Origin: Jaltomata sinuosa
Taxonomy: Eukaryota; Streptophyta; Magnoliopsida; Solanales; Solanaceae
Length of the DNA: 64,000 nucleotides
Direction: 5' to 3'
Assembly: GCA_003996215.1 (NCBI GenBank)
Contig: QJPP01000058.1
Span: forward strand, 372,001-436,000
Shown: positions 22,673 to 35,517 of the stretch, in pieces
Numbering within the stretch: position 1 is the stretch's first letter
Layout: every line of letters starts with the position of its first letter
Position numbers and translations under genes: made by a program
Notes under the pieces: model-generated
The model's input: the letters and a program-made list of their open reading frames with translations, nothing else
What the model was told of the DNA's origin: nothing
Databases searched by the model: none

Positions 22673-25670
22673 CAGAGGGTAGGGTGAGCACCAAATGTGA
22701 AGCATAAGGTACCTAGTAGGTATCATAGGCCGTCTGGGCACATATAAAGTAGAAGAGCAATAGCAGATAAGGTAGAAACAATCAGTCACATAAATCAACC
22801 AAAACGTACACAAGATCTAGCACAGAGGGAAGAAAACAGAAGGCAACATACAAGGCTAGCAAATAGAATATATACACACAACAGGCACAGGTAAAAGAAA
22901 GGATGATGCACCTGGGATCCTCGCAAATCAGTATATACATAAATAAGTTCTAACAATGGGCGATATATCGATAACCTCAAGTATAAGGAAATGGGAGAGA
23001 AGAGTAAAGGTAGACATGCTCGACATACAGGATTTAATACCCAATCTAGTCATACAAACTCAATCCAGGAACTCACAACCTTAGTAATCACACTCATACT
23101 CAATCGTAACAGGGAACGATATCGGAATAAAGTGACAAGAGTCTACCTACAGTCCCTCGGACCCCCATACAACCAAGGAACACAATCAAGTGAAAACAAA
23201 CCCTCTAATATCTCATACTACCACAGCGTACAATCAACACACAACAATCAAGGGTGGTATCTCAAACAATGAATGATATGACGCATGAAAACCTCAGGGT
23301 GAAATAGAACCTCTGTATGTACCTCCTCTGGTGCCGATCGGGCTTAGCAGGCAGGTTCTATGGAAGGAAACAACCCGTATACCTCTACTCCACCGTATAC
23401 CCTTCCCCACGGCAAACGTAACCCAAAGCCTCAGTCCCGGAGTGGCAAGGTCCATAGAGGTCCCGAACCCTATACTAAAACTCAGAATCAAAACGTGTCC
23501 TCCAGAATTGAGTTCGGGTTCAAGCCAGTGGCTAAGTCTCAAATATGCATGCCTAGACCCTGTCTAGGACTAAAACTGTGAAAAAGATGTCTCAAAAACA
23601 CTTCCAAGGGTGCCCGGGCACAATCGGGTCTAAAACAGTAGTAAAAACATCTCAGATGCTCAACCCGGTCGAGCCTCATATAATTTCAAATTTGTAAGGA
23701 AACTCAGCTAGCACTCCGACCCGGTCGAGTCTAGCAATAGTAGTAAATCATGATAAAACCATGTCTTTAACCTTCTTTTACCCCAAGAAGATCCACGTAT
23801 CAAGTTAAATCATTTCCAAATCCAATTTCATTAAAAATGGGCCCCCGGAGCCATGCAAGCTTTAAAAAATCAGTTTCCGTAGGCCCAAAACCAAAACCCG
23901 TAATAAAACATGGAAAAACCTGTTTATATGCATGAAAATGATATGATCAACCCAAATAGTTGCCCGACATCTCACAATCAACCTAACGGCCCTGCACAGC
24001 ATCCGAAGCTACTCAGTAAGCATAACCAGCCTAGAAGGATATTTCTATGTTCGGGACTCGCGGACATTCCCAATAATCCCACCTTCTATGTTTCAGAGTC
24101 AACAAGACCTCACGGGGTCACAAGGGTAATAAATATATCAACTAATAGGAATAATACACACAACAGAGGAAAGAAATAGGACGAATAATGGAAAAGCGGT
24201 CAAGGTCTGTGGTAACAACCTAATAACCCAACCCAAGGATGCCAACTAGTACAATTTTACCCGATATACGAAGTCTAGGGAGTTAAGCCGAACCTACTTG
24301 TCGTCCGATGACAAGCTGCGGGAACGACGATATCCGAGGCCGAGCTGCTCCGAAAAGCGCTAAATGAGAATCAACCTATCAAATTCATGAATAAAATGTT
24401 AAGACGAGTCTAACGATATCCATATTACTACAATTGTAGCCGGGTCGATATTCGGATCAAAAGTGGGCTCGCGGGGCCCACAACCTGAAACCAATAATGA
24501 AAAGAACCACGATGACCCCAACAATGCCAAGAAGGCATGCTCCAAATTTGAGCACAATTGGACAAGGGAAGGGAACCAAAACATCCCGCCCAAGTTGGGG
24601 ATTAAAGAATGGAAATTTCGAAAATAAAAACGGAAATTGGGCAAGAATTACTTACCACAAAGGTAATATTTCAAGCCAAGACGGACAATCTTTTACTTCC
24701 ATGAAGCATGCATGAGCTAGGGGCAGCCACTACCTAAGAATTTCCAAGCTCTGGTAGGAGCAAAAATGGAGGAAATTAAGAAAATCCAAGGGAAGCTAAA
24801 AGGACAAGTGGGGAAGATGACTTACCAAGAATCGAAAAAACACGAAAAATCCACAAGCAGTTGATTCCCCAAGGATTAAAAATGATCAAGAGAAATTTTG
24901 GAAGAGAGAAAAAAATGAGTTTAGAGTGAGAAAAGTGAGGAGAAGAGGCTGGAAAAACAAATTTCCAGCTATTTATAGCTGCTGGCCGCAACTGATTTTC
25001 TGCAATTTTTGCAGTTTTAAAAAAACTCGATGGGGCATTCCGGGCACAATCGGAAACTGATATTTAAAAACCAATAATGCTAATAGAGTGAAAACAACAT
25101 TTCGAACTCAACGGTATTGACGAAACTTCCATACGAGGTCGTTTTGAAGAAATGTTGACCCAAGTCAACACTAACGATAAGGAACACAAAGGCTCAAAAT
25201 GAGTCTGACTCACCTGGAATCCTAACCAACCAACTACCTAGCCCAAACTCAACATTCTGGAGCTGATGGAATAGTTGGATTTCGAATACGATACTCCGAT
25301 CATCGAAAGTCACCCGAAGTTACACTTTCAGCTCCATATGGCCTAAAATCTGAGAAAATAACACAAACCTCACACCGGATGTTCTCAGACCTCAACTAAA
25401 GGTCCAACTAGACCAAACTCATTACTCCGGAGCTAACAGAACTGTCAAAATTCAATTCCGAGCACGTTATCTAAGAATGTTGACTAAAGTCAATAATATT
25501 CTAAGTTTAAAGCTCTAAAATAGGCGAACGGCTAAAATGACCAAATGAACGACCAGGGCACGGAACTACCGGTCCCAGCAAGCCATAAATGACATGGGGC
25601 CACTACAGGAAGGCTCTAACAGTGCAATAAATGCGAAAATGTGAAGATGAACGGAAGGGTCATCACAACA
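22673..25670 (-). repeat. LTR1: 3' LTR of element D1, truncated
   Basis: It aligns with LTR2 from position 38960 to its end. The first about 450 bp (the element-3' end with TGTCACG) is missing at the left. It belongs to the D subfamily, marked by TAGACATGCTCGACATA and a TATA box in place of the GC-rich block. The end TCACAACA at 25670 abuts the end of D1 pol. Confidence 0.85.
24969..24979 (-). promoter_or_regulatory. TATA box of LTR1
   Basis: Minus-strand GCTATAAATAG fits a plant TATA box (TATAAATA). The same sequence occurs in LTR2 (41078-41088). Predicted U3/R promoter of the D-type elements, by sequence only. Confidence 0.6.
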
Positions 25671-25960
25671 TACACTACTAAAAAGACTTTCATCCTCGAA
25701 AGTCAAGAAGAAAGGAGTACCTGAAGGCTTGAACAACTGCGGATACTGAGCACGCAACTCACTATCGGTCTCCCAGGTATCCTCCTCGACCAGACGATGC
25801 ATCCACTATACTTTCACAACCGGAATCTCTCTAGATTTCAACCTACTGATATATCTGGACATAATAGCTATCGGCTCCTCAACAAATGATAAACTCTCAT
25901 CCGACTGAACCAAATCTCAAAGAAACACATGAGACTCATCAGGCACATACCGGCGCAACA
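25671..25960 (-). pseudogene. chromodomain and C-terminus of D1 pol
   Basis: Minus strand: a REIPVVKV segment, one stop, then HRLVEEDTWETDSELRAQYP, which is the typical core of a chromovirus chromodomain. The C-terminal tail SGTPFFLTFEDESLF ends a few bases from the LTR. The chromodomain directs integration to particular chromatin. A stop (about 25810) separates the two halves of the domain. Confidence 0.85.
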
Positions 25961-27160
25961 TTGAAACATGGAAAACTAGGTAAACAACTGAAAACATCAG
26001 AGGCAAGGCTAACATGTAGGCAACACTACCAACCCTTTTGTAAAATCTTAAACGGCCCAATAAACTTGGGGCTAAGCTTGTCCCGCCGACCAAATCTCAT
26101 CACGCCCTTCACGGGTAATACTCGAAGGAAAACTAGATCACCAACACTGAACTCCAAGGCACAAAGTCTATGATCAGTGTAGCTTTTCTGCCTACTCTGG
26201 GCTGCTCTAAGTCTGTCCTGGATCAAACGGACTTGGTCCAAGGAATCTCTAAGTAAATATGTACCCTACGGTCTGAACTCTAACCCATCAAACCAACAAA
26301 TTGAAAATCTGCAATGCCGACCATACAAAGCCTCGAAAGGTGCCATGCCAATGCTCGAATGAAAGATATTATTATACGCAAACTCAGCCTATGGCACAAA
26401 CTGATCTCATGAACCTCCAAAGTCAAGAACACAATCCTGAAGAATGTCCTCCAGGACATGGATAGTCAGTCCTCTCGGACAGGACATTTTTCTGAGGGTG
26501 TAAAGCACTACTAAGTTGAACCTCTATACCTAAATCCCTTTGTATAGCTTTCCAGAACAGGGATGTGAACTGAGTGCTGCGATCTGAAATGATAGAAGCT
26601 GGAACCCCGTGCAACCGTACAATTTCATGAATGTAGATTTGAGGTAACCTCTCTGCCCTGTAGGAAGTCTGAACCTGCAAGAAATGTGCTAACTTAGTCA
26701 GCCTATCAACGATAGACCCAAATGATTCAAACCCCCAAGTTGTACGAGGCAAACCAACAACAAAGTCCATAATAATACCTTTCCACTTCCACTCAGGAAT
26801 GGGAAGTCGCTGCATCAAACCACCCAATCTCATGTGCTCAAACTTCACCTATTGACAGTTCAAGAATCGAGATACGAACTCTGCCACATCTCACTTTTAC
26901 CACCCCACCAGTAAAGTTGCCTCAGATCTCTATACATCTTCACTGCACCAGGATGAATGGAGTATCTAGAACAATGTGCCTCATGGAGTATCAACTATAT
27001 CAAATCACCAACTCTTGGAACACAAAGTCGACCCTCAAACCTCAGAATCCCATCAGAATACAAGGTAGCCCGGCTAGCCTCACCACGAACCACCTGATCA
27101 CGAAGGTCACACAAACTCTGATCCTCAAACTATCAGCTCTGAATCTGATCAACTAGAGTA
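25961..27160 (-). pseudogene. integrase of D1 pol
   Basis: The N-terminal zinc-binding remnant ([12 protein letters not shown], near 26990-26955) is followed by LYWWGG. The catalytic core at 26848-26423 shows the first Asp (IIMDFVVGLP), the second Asp (IISDRSTQFTS) and the Glu region (NVLSERT). A frameshift follows. The C-terminal part at 26241-26026 contains the GPY/F module as LSPKFIGPFKIL. Integrase inserts the cDNA copy. The frameshift after the Glu and further stops make this copy inactive. Confidence 0.88.
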
Positions 27161-27848
27161 GAGTGAATCTCAACACTGGCAATAACTCTTCTGGGATCCG
27201 ATAAGTCAAGCCTAACCAAACGGTTAGCCAAGACTGGATATCCAAGGCCAACGGTCGCTCAAACACTAAAAGTGAAGCTATGCTGCCCATATCACCACCT
27301 TCTGACTCAAAGCATCCTCTACCATGTTTGCCTTGACCGGATGGTATAAAATAGTGAATCGTAGTCATTCAGCAACTCAATCCATCTCCTATGCCTCGAG
27401 TTGAGCTCGCGCTGACTCATAATGTACTGAAGACTATGATGGTCAGTGAATATCTCACAATGAACTCCATAAATATAATGCCTCAAGATCTTGAGCGCGA
27501 AGACTACTGCCGCCAACTCCAAGTCATGATTGCTGTAGTTGTGCTCATAAACCTTTAGTTGTCTTGACGTATATTCTATCACTCGACCCTGCTGCATCAA
27601 CACACAACTGACCCCTGAAGCATCATAATGCACGAAGAAACTCTGACCCTCAACCGGCAAAGCCAAAACTGGAGGTAAAGTAAATAAGGCCTTAAGCCTC
27701 TTGAAGCTATCCCCGCACTGATCAGACCACTGAAATGGAACATCCTTCAAAATCAGCATAGTCAAAAGTGCTGCTATGGAAGAAAATACCTCAAAAAACC
27801 ATCTATAATACCCAGCTAACCCAAAAAAGTTGTGAACCTCGGTAGGAG
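27161..27848 (-). pseudogene. RT connection and RNase H of D1 pol
   Basis: An open stretch at 27765-27319 includes FVHYDASG (first Asp), DLELAAVVFALK (Glu) and FTDHHSLQYI (Asp), which are the RNase H active-site positions. Immediately upstream is the connection segment (FFGLAGYYRWF), cut at 27848 by the nested element and continued at 35518. A frameshift follows at about 27319. Confidence 0.88.
27844..27848. repeat. left TSD of the nested element
   Basis: AGGAG, identical to 35518-35522. In pol sense, CTCCT lies in the RPTTP-TEV segment between RT and RNase H. Confidence 0.85.
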
Positions 27849-29166
27849 TGACAAACGCTTAAATTATGCTCTCCACTTAAAGAGGTCATGTCGATCGCGT
27901 AGTCAAAACAAAATTTAAAATTCCCAATGAGTGTCGGGGTCAAACCCAAGAGAACAATGTAGTCACGATCGAGCTAATAAAAAATTCTAAGTAACTTATT
28001 GAAGTTCAATTAATAAAAAGGGAAAATATATCTAAAAAGGGAGTTTTAACTACAACTAAAAGATGAAGAAAATCAAATAAAAGATAAAGTGATCAATGGC
28101 TTTCCTTGCTTTCGCCAAGCAAGGACAACAAGGGGGATATGGGCTTGGGAATTCAAATTCACAAGACTTGCACCCGGTTGACACCTAGGTAGTCTTGGCT
28201 ATAGGTATTCCTAACTGTCTCTCGACCAATAAAGCATATATCTCACGTATTTTCTATCAAACTAAAACGAGTAAGCAATAAACCAGCAAAATAACTTGGG
28301 GAGGTCGGCCTATCTCTAGCTCAGACCCTTAAATGGGAGAATCCGCGATTGGAGCTTTCTCTAGCCTCCAATATAGATGGATTCCCAAGTTCCCACTATT
28401 GAATCTTCCCGAATTTAGGAAAATTCTCTCTCGAGCAATAACCTAAATCAGAAAGCTAAGTCAATGTTTGCAACCATTGACCATAAATTCTACCAATGCT
28501 AGATTCAAGAGATCTAAATAATTAAACAAGAACAAATCTAGATTTAAAATCAAAAACCCAACAAGTATTATCAATAATACAAACCCAAAATGTCAAGTCA
28601 ACAATGAACCAAATAAATAGCAATTAAGAACTATAGTTGAAGAATGGAACCTGACGATTTTCTTCACTCCTATGGTGTTGGTTGATGAACCTTGCTCCCA
28701 AGCTTGCTCAAAAGTTGTGAAAATAGCAAATGATATGTTTCAAGATGGCTTGGAAGTGTTTTTATACAAATTGGGGTTTCTACGGATGTTAAATTTCAAA
28801 ATTGCCCAGCTTCTCCGCTTTCCTTCTTCGCCTACGCGGAAGGTCAGCTACGTATGCAAAGTTTCTTTGTTTGGTTGACCTTCACGTACGTGGTCAATGG
28901 ATCGCGTTCACAGAGCTTTGACTTGGTTGGCCTTTGCGTTCGCGGTTGGGATCTCGCATTCGCGAAGGCATGTGCTGCTGCCAGCTACTTGCTTCTCCGA
29001 ATGGCTTCCTTTTGACTTGTTTTCATCCAAATCCATCCCGAACACTTCTAAAACTCAAAGACCTGCAAAATAGAAGTAATCTGTGTCAATTGCACTATTT
29101 TTCCACCTTAAACTAGCAAAAGAATAAGCTTAAAGGCAAATAAGTAGGTAAAATACCGCCTTATCA
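27849..29166 (-). repeat. 3' LTR of the nested element (1.32 kb)
   Basis: Starts TGACAAACG, ends CTTATCA, colinear with 34180-35517. It contains a GC-rich cluster of TTCGCG/CGCGGAAGG-type motifs at about 28820-28970. Confidence 0.9.
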
Positions 29167-29180
29167 AACCCCCAAACTTG
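29167..29180 (-). other. polypurine tract of the nested element
   Basis: Minus-strand CAAGTTTGGGGGTT directly before the 3' LTR. This is the plus-strand primer typical of plant LTR elements and it fixes orientation. Confidence 0.75.
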
Positions 29181-31220
29181 AACTATTGCTTGTCCTCAAG
29201 AAACTTAAAGCTTTTAACTCAAGAGGCACACAACACAAGTGAAAATGACAATACCATAAGCCAAAGGAAACCCATTTCAAGCACCAAACATGACTTTGGT
29301 TGGTACAAATGATTAGTCTATCATATGCTAACTTACTCTATGCATTTCCGTCAATTCAAAACACAAACTCATGATGCAAAGGCACAATAAGAACAAGCAA
29401 GTGACAATAACCAATCCTCAAGATGTGACTCCAACCACTAGTTTACCAAAACATGCTCATTTGACTCATTTTTGGAGTTTATCAATGTCACCAACTATCC
29501 AAATTCGCATGCCCTCACAAGAATGAACGTCCCAAAACACACTATGTACAAACTCAATCACAAGGGACAAATACAAACACTCACTCTTTCAAGGGAGTTC
29601 AAGTGCATACGCGTCGAACCATAGACTTGCCCTTCATGTAAATTGCCACTAATGTAGGGTAACCAAGCTCGGAATCATAAAGGACTTGCGGGGTATGATG
29701 TTGGCTAGGGTTAGGTGAGGATCTCATTTGGTTCAAGTGACTACACCTCTCTAATGCTCTTTGCTCTCATTTCGAACACCGCTCACATTTTCAATTTCAT
29801 CTTCACCTTATTTCTCCCTAACACAACCCAAGAGTCTCCTTTTTAACTCATGATCATTCAACTCCTTATATCACCTTCACTTGGTAGCACCTAGTTTTGC
29901 TTTTTGTTTTGCTCATTGGATTGATCTTTTGGAGCAATTTTCAATTTGGAATCAAGGTGCTACCTTGCACTTGAAGTTCATTTCTTTTCTTCTACTCATT
30001 TGATCACATGCACCCCTAAACTTAGGCATTTGTCTATGTTGTTTTTTGTTTCTCCCCCCAAACTTAGGCTTTTAGCCTACATTTCCTTTTCAAGCAATTA
30101 GGGAGGATGAGTTCCAAGATAGAGGTTCCAAAAAGGTCAAGGTGTTGACAAGGTGCCAAAGAATGGTCACAAGTTCAAATGGGGTCACTAGAATTTGATG
30201 TCATTGGGAAGTCATTTGGGTGAAGTGGCTATGAAAAAGGGCCTAAGGTCATCTTCCAAGCTCAATTACACCTAGAATTTTGCCTTGAATCATATTCGAG
30301 CAAGTTCTAGATGACATACATGCACAAGAATTATTCAACTAGACCTCAACACACATGGCATGCGAATCATTCAATAAGGATCAATTTTTAACTTCCTAAA
30401 CAAGAACAAAGATGAGCTATTCTACATTATCATCACTAATGAGTCAAGAGTCACAACAAAATTAAAAGAGTTCTCACAAAATCACTCTTCGCCATGCATT
30501 TTTCACAATTTTTTTTGGAAGGGTATGCCTATTTCACTTAGCATGCAAGACTAACTCATTGTTACCAAACAAGTCAATTAGCAACCAAAACCTCAAAAGA
30601 TAACAATTTGTCCTTAAGAATGTCGTCACTCGGTCTATCATTGGGCCAATTCATCTATCTGAATTGGCATGGCTACACAAGGTGGATCGAAACAAGTATC
30701 ACACTTTATGGACACATGCGATTCACATATAACGAAGTGCGTGTCACACGTTCAATGCACAGGCCAAACAGTGTGCATATGCGAAGCTCATGCGGTTCGC
30801 ACATCATCACTTGCGGAATAATTATCCTCCAGCAAGTCCCATATAGCCAAACGGGTACTCAGACATCCCTTGGACCACAACAACCATATCTCAACTACAA
30901 AATAACAAAAGAACAAAAAAACTAAACCATCAACTTCTTTCACACAACATCAAAACCCAATGAGGGTGCAAATCCACAAGGTACACCCGACAAGGGCACA
31001 AAACATATATATACAAACAACAAAACAAGCTCAGCAAGGGCATAATAATATCCAACAAAACAACAAAACAAGCCCGGCGAGGGCACAATAATATCCATAA
31101 GTAAAGCAAGCTAAACTAGAAAGATAGAGCGTGGATCACACGCCACCCCCAACTAAGATAGGGCAGTGCCCTCACTTTATTAAAGTAAGGAATAAGTTTG
31201 AGGGGGCTCCCTGAAGTGTG
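29181..31220 (-). other. non-coding 3' interior of the nested element
   Basis: About 2 kb of AT-rich DNA without a supported ORF on either strand. A cluster of GCG-containing motifs (CATGCGATTCAC, TATGCGAAGC, GCGGTTCGCAC) at about 30710-30820 echoes the GC modules elsewhere in the element. The plus-strand open frames here are short and show no family features. Confidence 0.5.
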
Positions 31221-32552
31221 TCAATCTGAACTAGAAGAAGAGGGAAACTCAAGTCTCTTCTCATCCTCATCATCATCCTCCTACTCAGCTCCTCTCATTC
31301 CACAAAAGGACTTCAATCTATCCATCATCTTATTTAAGAACTTCTTCTTCTTCTTCTCGTGCTCGCTCAACTTCTTTTGCCACTTTTCCACTTTTCCTTC
31401 CCTTCATCTCATGTGCTCCAAGCATGCATTCATTACACTCAAATGATCATTAATCAATTTCTGCTTATTGGCCACATTGGCCAAGGATGGGGGGACTCAG
31501 TTCCTACTGGTGTGTCGGCTCCAAATGAATCATAAGAAAATCTAGCCAACAACTGTTGAACATGTGTATCCACTACCTGAATCTGAATAGAGAGATGGCG
31601 TATTATATAGGGCCCGGACTGTAGAGCTCCTACAAACTGAGATGATCTAGATGCAACAGTGGAAGGACCCACAGGCTCAGTCGAAGTCTCTGGAAACTAT
31701 TTAAAAGATGGAGAAGCTACATCAATCTTTCTCTTTTTCTGCTTTGCTTATGGGCCCTCTTCAACAATGGGTGTATCATAGTCGTTGGCTTCTTCTCAAC
31801 ATCAGTAGGATCTTTCAATACCCCAACATCATAGCATAATTTAGTCACTAATGAAGGGAAAAAAGTCTTTTAGACCTTCCACTAGCGACTTCAGCCATCT
31901 GAGCCACAATATGGACCCCAACATTCACATCTATGCCATCAATGAGGGCTGCCACCATCAGTGCTCGGTAAGGGGTCACATCTTTGTTATGAGTGGATGG
32001 AATGATCCTCGCATAGATAATCAAAAGCCAAGTCTTGGCCTTTGTAGTAAACTCATGTGAATCAACCCCTTTTTGCGAAGTCAACCAATTCGGGGTCACC
32101 CCATGATTAAACTTGTCTACCAACCACTGGTGCCCTTCGTCTTTGGCTTTTGCAATGTAGACCCCATTGTCAGCATTCATGAGGTTGTATAGTGATTTGA
32201 TGATCTCGGGGTTGAAGCTCACTTAGACACCCCGAATGGTAGTGACTAGCGTGTCATTGAAATTAGTGATCGAAGCATTGGCGTAGAACTCAGTGACCAC
32301 TGTGTGGTTAGCCACGATAGGTGGAGGAGTAAAACATATCCAACCCCGCTCCAACAACCTCTTGTCGAATTCTGGCATTTTCTTCTCAACTTTGTCCATA
32401 TTGATTCCTTTCTCCCTAACAAAGGGTTTGGACAATAGCTCATCATACCAATGTTCACATGATGCCAATAGAAACCTATCATGATCGTAGTTCTCCTCCA
32501 TTTCCATATTCGGAGCATTTTCAACTTCATTGTCACTACCGGTGGAGGCCAT
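31221..32552 (-). pseudogene. PF20167-like 'putative plant transposon protein' ORF, decayed
   Basis: The likely start is the ATG at 32552-32550 (MASTGSDNEVEN). The N-terminal half includes LLERGWICF and TEFYANASI. An in-frame TAA at 32223-32225 interrupts RGV-VSFNPEI. The next block has WLTSQKG, WLLIIYARIIPSTH and IDVNVGVHIVAQM, which match the conserved pattern of this family. A frameshift in a T-run near 31860 switches to a frame reading FFPSLVTKLCYDVGV. The C-terminus has a charged lysine-rich, coiled-coil-like stretch, an EEDDDEDE-type acidic tail with stops, and ends SSSSSD before TGA at 31223-31221. The role of the family is unknown. It recurs in pol-less LTR elements. Confidence 0.7.
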
Positions 32553-34157
32553 CCTTTTGATCAAAGTACCTACAAAACACACCATTATGTTAAAAGTTCT
32601 TAGGGACACTTAAAACAATGTATTATAAAGTACTTACGCCAAAGAAATAGTCGAAAGAAGTTCTGAGGCGGGTTGTGCTTTGCCACTGTTTTGACACTGC
32701 CAGGCAATCCCTCTTCGCGTTCGCATCCAGGTGGCTGCGTTCGCGAAGAAGGAATATGTTTTCCAAAATTGTTTGCCTTCAGGAACGCGGCCAGGTGCCC
32801 ACGAATGCGAAGGCTATCGGGATGCCCAGATTAGTGCCTCATTGAGGCATTTTGTCAAACACATGGGAGACAAGTAGTTTTTGCTTGATCTCCCAAGGTT
32901 TTAGAACCAACAAAAATACCACTTTTTAGTCCCACAATTTACGACATAGCCTCAACCAATTTCACCCAACAATTTAACACTTAAACATAACTAGAAGTTG
33001 AATTAAAGCAAGAGGAGACCAACTAAGAATTTCCATTACCCATTTTCTCCATGTCAAGTTGAGGAAGAAAGGAATTCATTACTCTATTCAAAGGGGGAAG
33101 AGAACATACTTGAAGGATTGCACTTGGGAAGCAATTGATGGAAGAACTTGATGGGATTATTATATGCCAAAAGAGAGAGGAGTATTTCTGTTTTGAGAAT
33201 GAACCGTTTGGGGCCTCTAATTTTTGAAACGTTTTAAAATACCTGGAATCTGCCTGGAAGCTTCACGTTCACGGCCGGTCCATCGAATTTGCGAAGGCCT
33301 GTAGCAAGGTTGGTCTTCGTATTCGCGGCCAGTCTTCCGCGTTCGCGAAGAAAACTGAGCTGACCAGATTTTCACTTTTTCTTCATCCTACTGCCCGCGA
33401 TGTGCAACATGATGTGCGATGGGCACTTTGTGAGGTTCGAAATGCACCATGTTCTCACATGCCAGTGTCTTTGATTAGGTCGCTAGTTACTTGTGCGATG
33501 ACATGTGCGACGGGCACTCTTCTAGGAGCAAAAAGCACATTTTTCATAGGTATCTTTGGTGCTTCTCAACACTTTCCTCTTCTCATTCCCTTGGGAACAT
33601 AAAACACACCAAAAAGAAAAAAAAGTGAAGTAAAGCATAAAAATGATGGGTTGCCTCCCATCAAGCGCATAATTTAACGTCGCAGCGATGCCGGCTACCT
33701 CACCCTCGAGATTTCCACTTTGAAGATTTGAACCTTTGACCCAAACATGAATTGAATTTCCGGTGGCACTCCTGGGGTGAAGGTTTTAGCATGAGAAGGC
33801 CATTCTCTTGATTTCCCAATCCACACTTTTTGGCCTTTAAGCGAGGAAGGACACTTTGACTTCATTCCACGACAAACTCAAAACTAGATAGACCTTCATC
33901 CATCCTCCTTCCAAGGTCTTCCAAAAGCTTGATTATTTTGACTCTTGTCCATCGAATCAAACTTAAGGTCGAACAAAGGTTGAAGTGGGATTTGGGCGTC
34001 TCCACCTTTAAGTTCGCCTCATTCATAATATCCTCACTATAAGATGCCATGGCATCATTCAACACAATGAAAATAAACAAATCAAAAACAACTATTCACA
34101 AAAATGAACTAGAGTAAGTGAACTCAAATTCTAAACTAATTCAATACGCCAAATTAT
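32553..34157 (-). other. 5' leader region of the nested element
   Basis: It lies between the PBS and the ORF. It holds two more clusters of TTCGCGTTCGCG/GTTCGCGAAG-type motifs (about 32700-32815 and 33255-33355), as well as AT-rich DNA. No ORF is supported. The length of the leader and its GC modules suggest RNA or packaging roles, which is only a guess. Confidence 0.5.
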
Positions 34158-34179
34158 TCCCCGGCAACGACGTCATTTT
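34158..34179 (-). other. primer-binding region of the nested element
   Basis: Minus-strand AATGACGTCGTTGCCGGGG sits directly inside the 5' LTR. It resembles the TGGCGCCGTTGCCGGGG motif found at this place in Tat/Athila-group elements, with two changes. Confidence 0.65.
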
Positions 34180-35517
34180 TGATAAACTTTCAAATCGTGC
34201 TCTCCACTTAAGGAGGTCATGGAGATCGCGTAGTCAAAACAAAATTTATAATTCCCAACAAGTGTCGGGATAACACCTAAGAGAATAATGTAGTCGCGAT
34301 GGAGCTAATAAATAATCTAAGCAACTTATTGAAGTTCAATTAAGAAAAAAGGAAAATATATCTAAAAAGAGGGGGTTTAACTACAACTAAAAGATGAAGA
34401 AGATCAAATAAAAGATAAAGTGATCAATGGCTTTCCTTGCTTTCACCAAGAAAGGACAACAAGGGGGATATGGGCTTGGTAATTCAAATTCACAAGACTT
34501 GCACCCGGTTGACACCTAGGTAGTCTTGGCTATAGGTATGCCTAACTGTCACTCATCCAATCAAGCATATATATCATGTATCTTCTATCGAACTAACATG
34601 AGTAAGCAATAAACCAGCAAAATAACTTGGGGAGGTCGTCCTATCTCTAGCTCGGACCCTTAAATGGGAGAATCCATGATTGGAGTTATCTCGAGCCTCC
34701 AATCTAGATGGATTCCCAAGTTCCCACTATTAAATCTTCTCGAATTTAGGGAAATTCTCTCTCGAGCAATAACCCAAATAAGAAAGCTAAGTCAATGTTT
34801 GCAACCATTAACCATAAATTCTAGCAATGCAAGATTTAAGAGATCTAAATAATCAAACAAGAACAAATCTAGAATTTGAATAAAAACCCAACAAGTATTA
34901 TCACTAATACAAACCCAAAGTCTCAAGTCAACAATGCACCAAATAAATAGCAATTAAGAACTAGAGTTGAAGAATGGAATCTAAAGATTTTATAATACAA
35001 AGCATCTAAATCTTCACTCCTATGGTGTTGGTTGATGAACCTTGCTCCCAAGCTTGCTCAAAAGTTGTGAAAATAGCCAAAGATATGTTTCAAGATGGCT
35101 TGGAAGTGTTTTTATGCAAATTGGGGTTTCTCTGGATGTGAAATTCCAAAACTGCCCAGCTGCTCCACTTTCCTTCTTCGCCTACGCGGAAGGTCAGCCG
35201 TGTACGTGAAGTGTCTTTGTCTGGTTGACCTTCGCGTACGCGATCAATGGATTGCATTCACGAAGCTTTGACATAATTGGCATTCGGGTTCGTGGTTGGG
35301 ACCCCTCGTTCATGAAGGCATGTGCTGCTGCCAACTACTTGCTTCTCCGAATGGCTTCCTTTTGACTTGTTTTTCATCCAAATCCATCCTGAACACTTCT
35401 AAAACACAAAGACCTGCAAAATAGAAGTAATCTGTGTCAATTGCACTATTTTTCCACTTTAAACTAGCAAAAGCATAAACTTAAAGGCTAAATAAGTAGG
35501 TAAAATACTGACTTATA
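34180..35517 (-). repeat. 5' LTR of the nested element (1.34 kb)
   Basis: Starts TGATAAAC and ends ACTTATA, where the final CA has mutated to TA. It is colinear with the left LTR, with an extra short segment near 34990. It carries the same GC-rich cluster at about 35170-35330. Confidence 0.9.

Larger units (their letters stand above)
27849..35517 (-). mobile_element. nested non-autonomous LTR retrotransposon (LARD-like, 7.67 kb)
   Basis: Complete element: LTR 27849-29166, interior 29167-34179, LTR 34180-35517, 5-bp TSD AGGAG on both sides. Orientation is minus, from the PBS region next to the right LTR (AATGACGTCGTTGCCGGGG) and the purine-rich tract next to the left LTR (CAAGTTTGGGGGTT). These signals resemble Tat/Athila-group Ty3/gypsy elements. 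The 5 kb interior has no RT, RNase H or integrase. Its only recognisable protein is a decayed PF20167-like ORF. LTRs differ by scattered substitutions and a short indel near 34990, so the insertion is not recent. Confidence 0.88.

Noticed and set aside
31198..31446. Plus-strand serine-rich 82-codon frame
   Set aside because: Antisense of the lysine/acidic C-terminus of the PF20167-like ORF on the minus strand.
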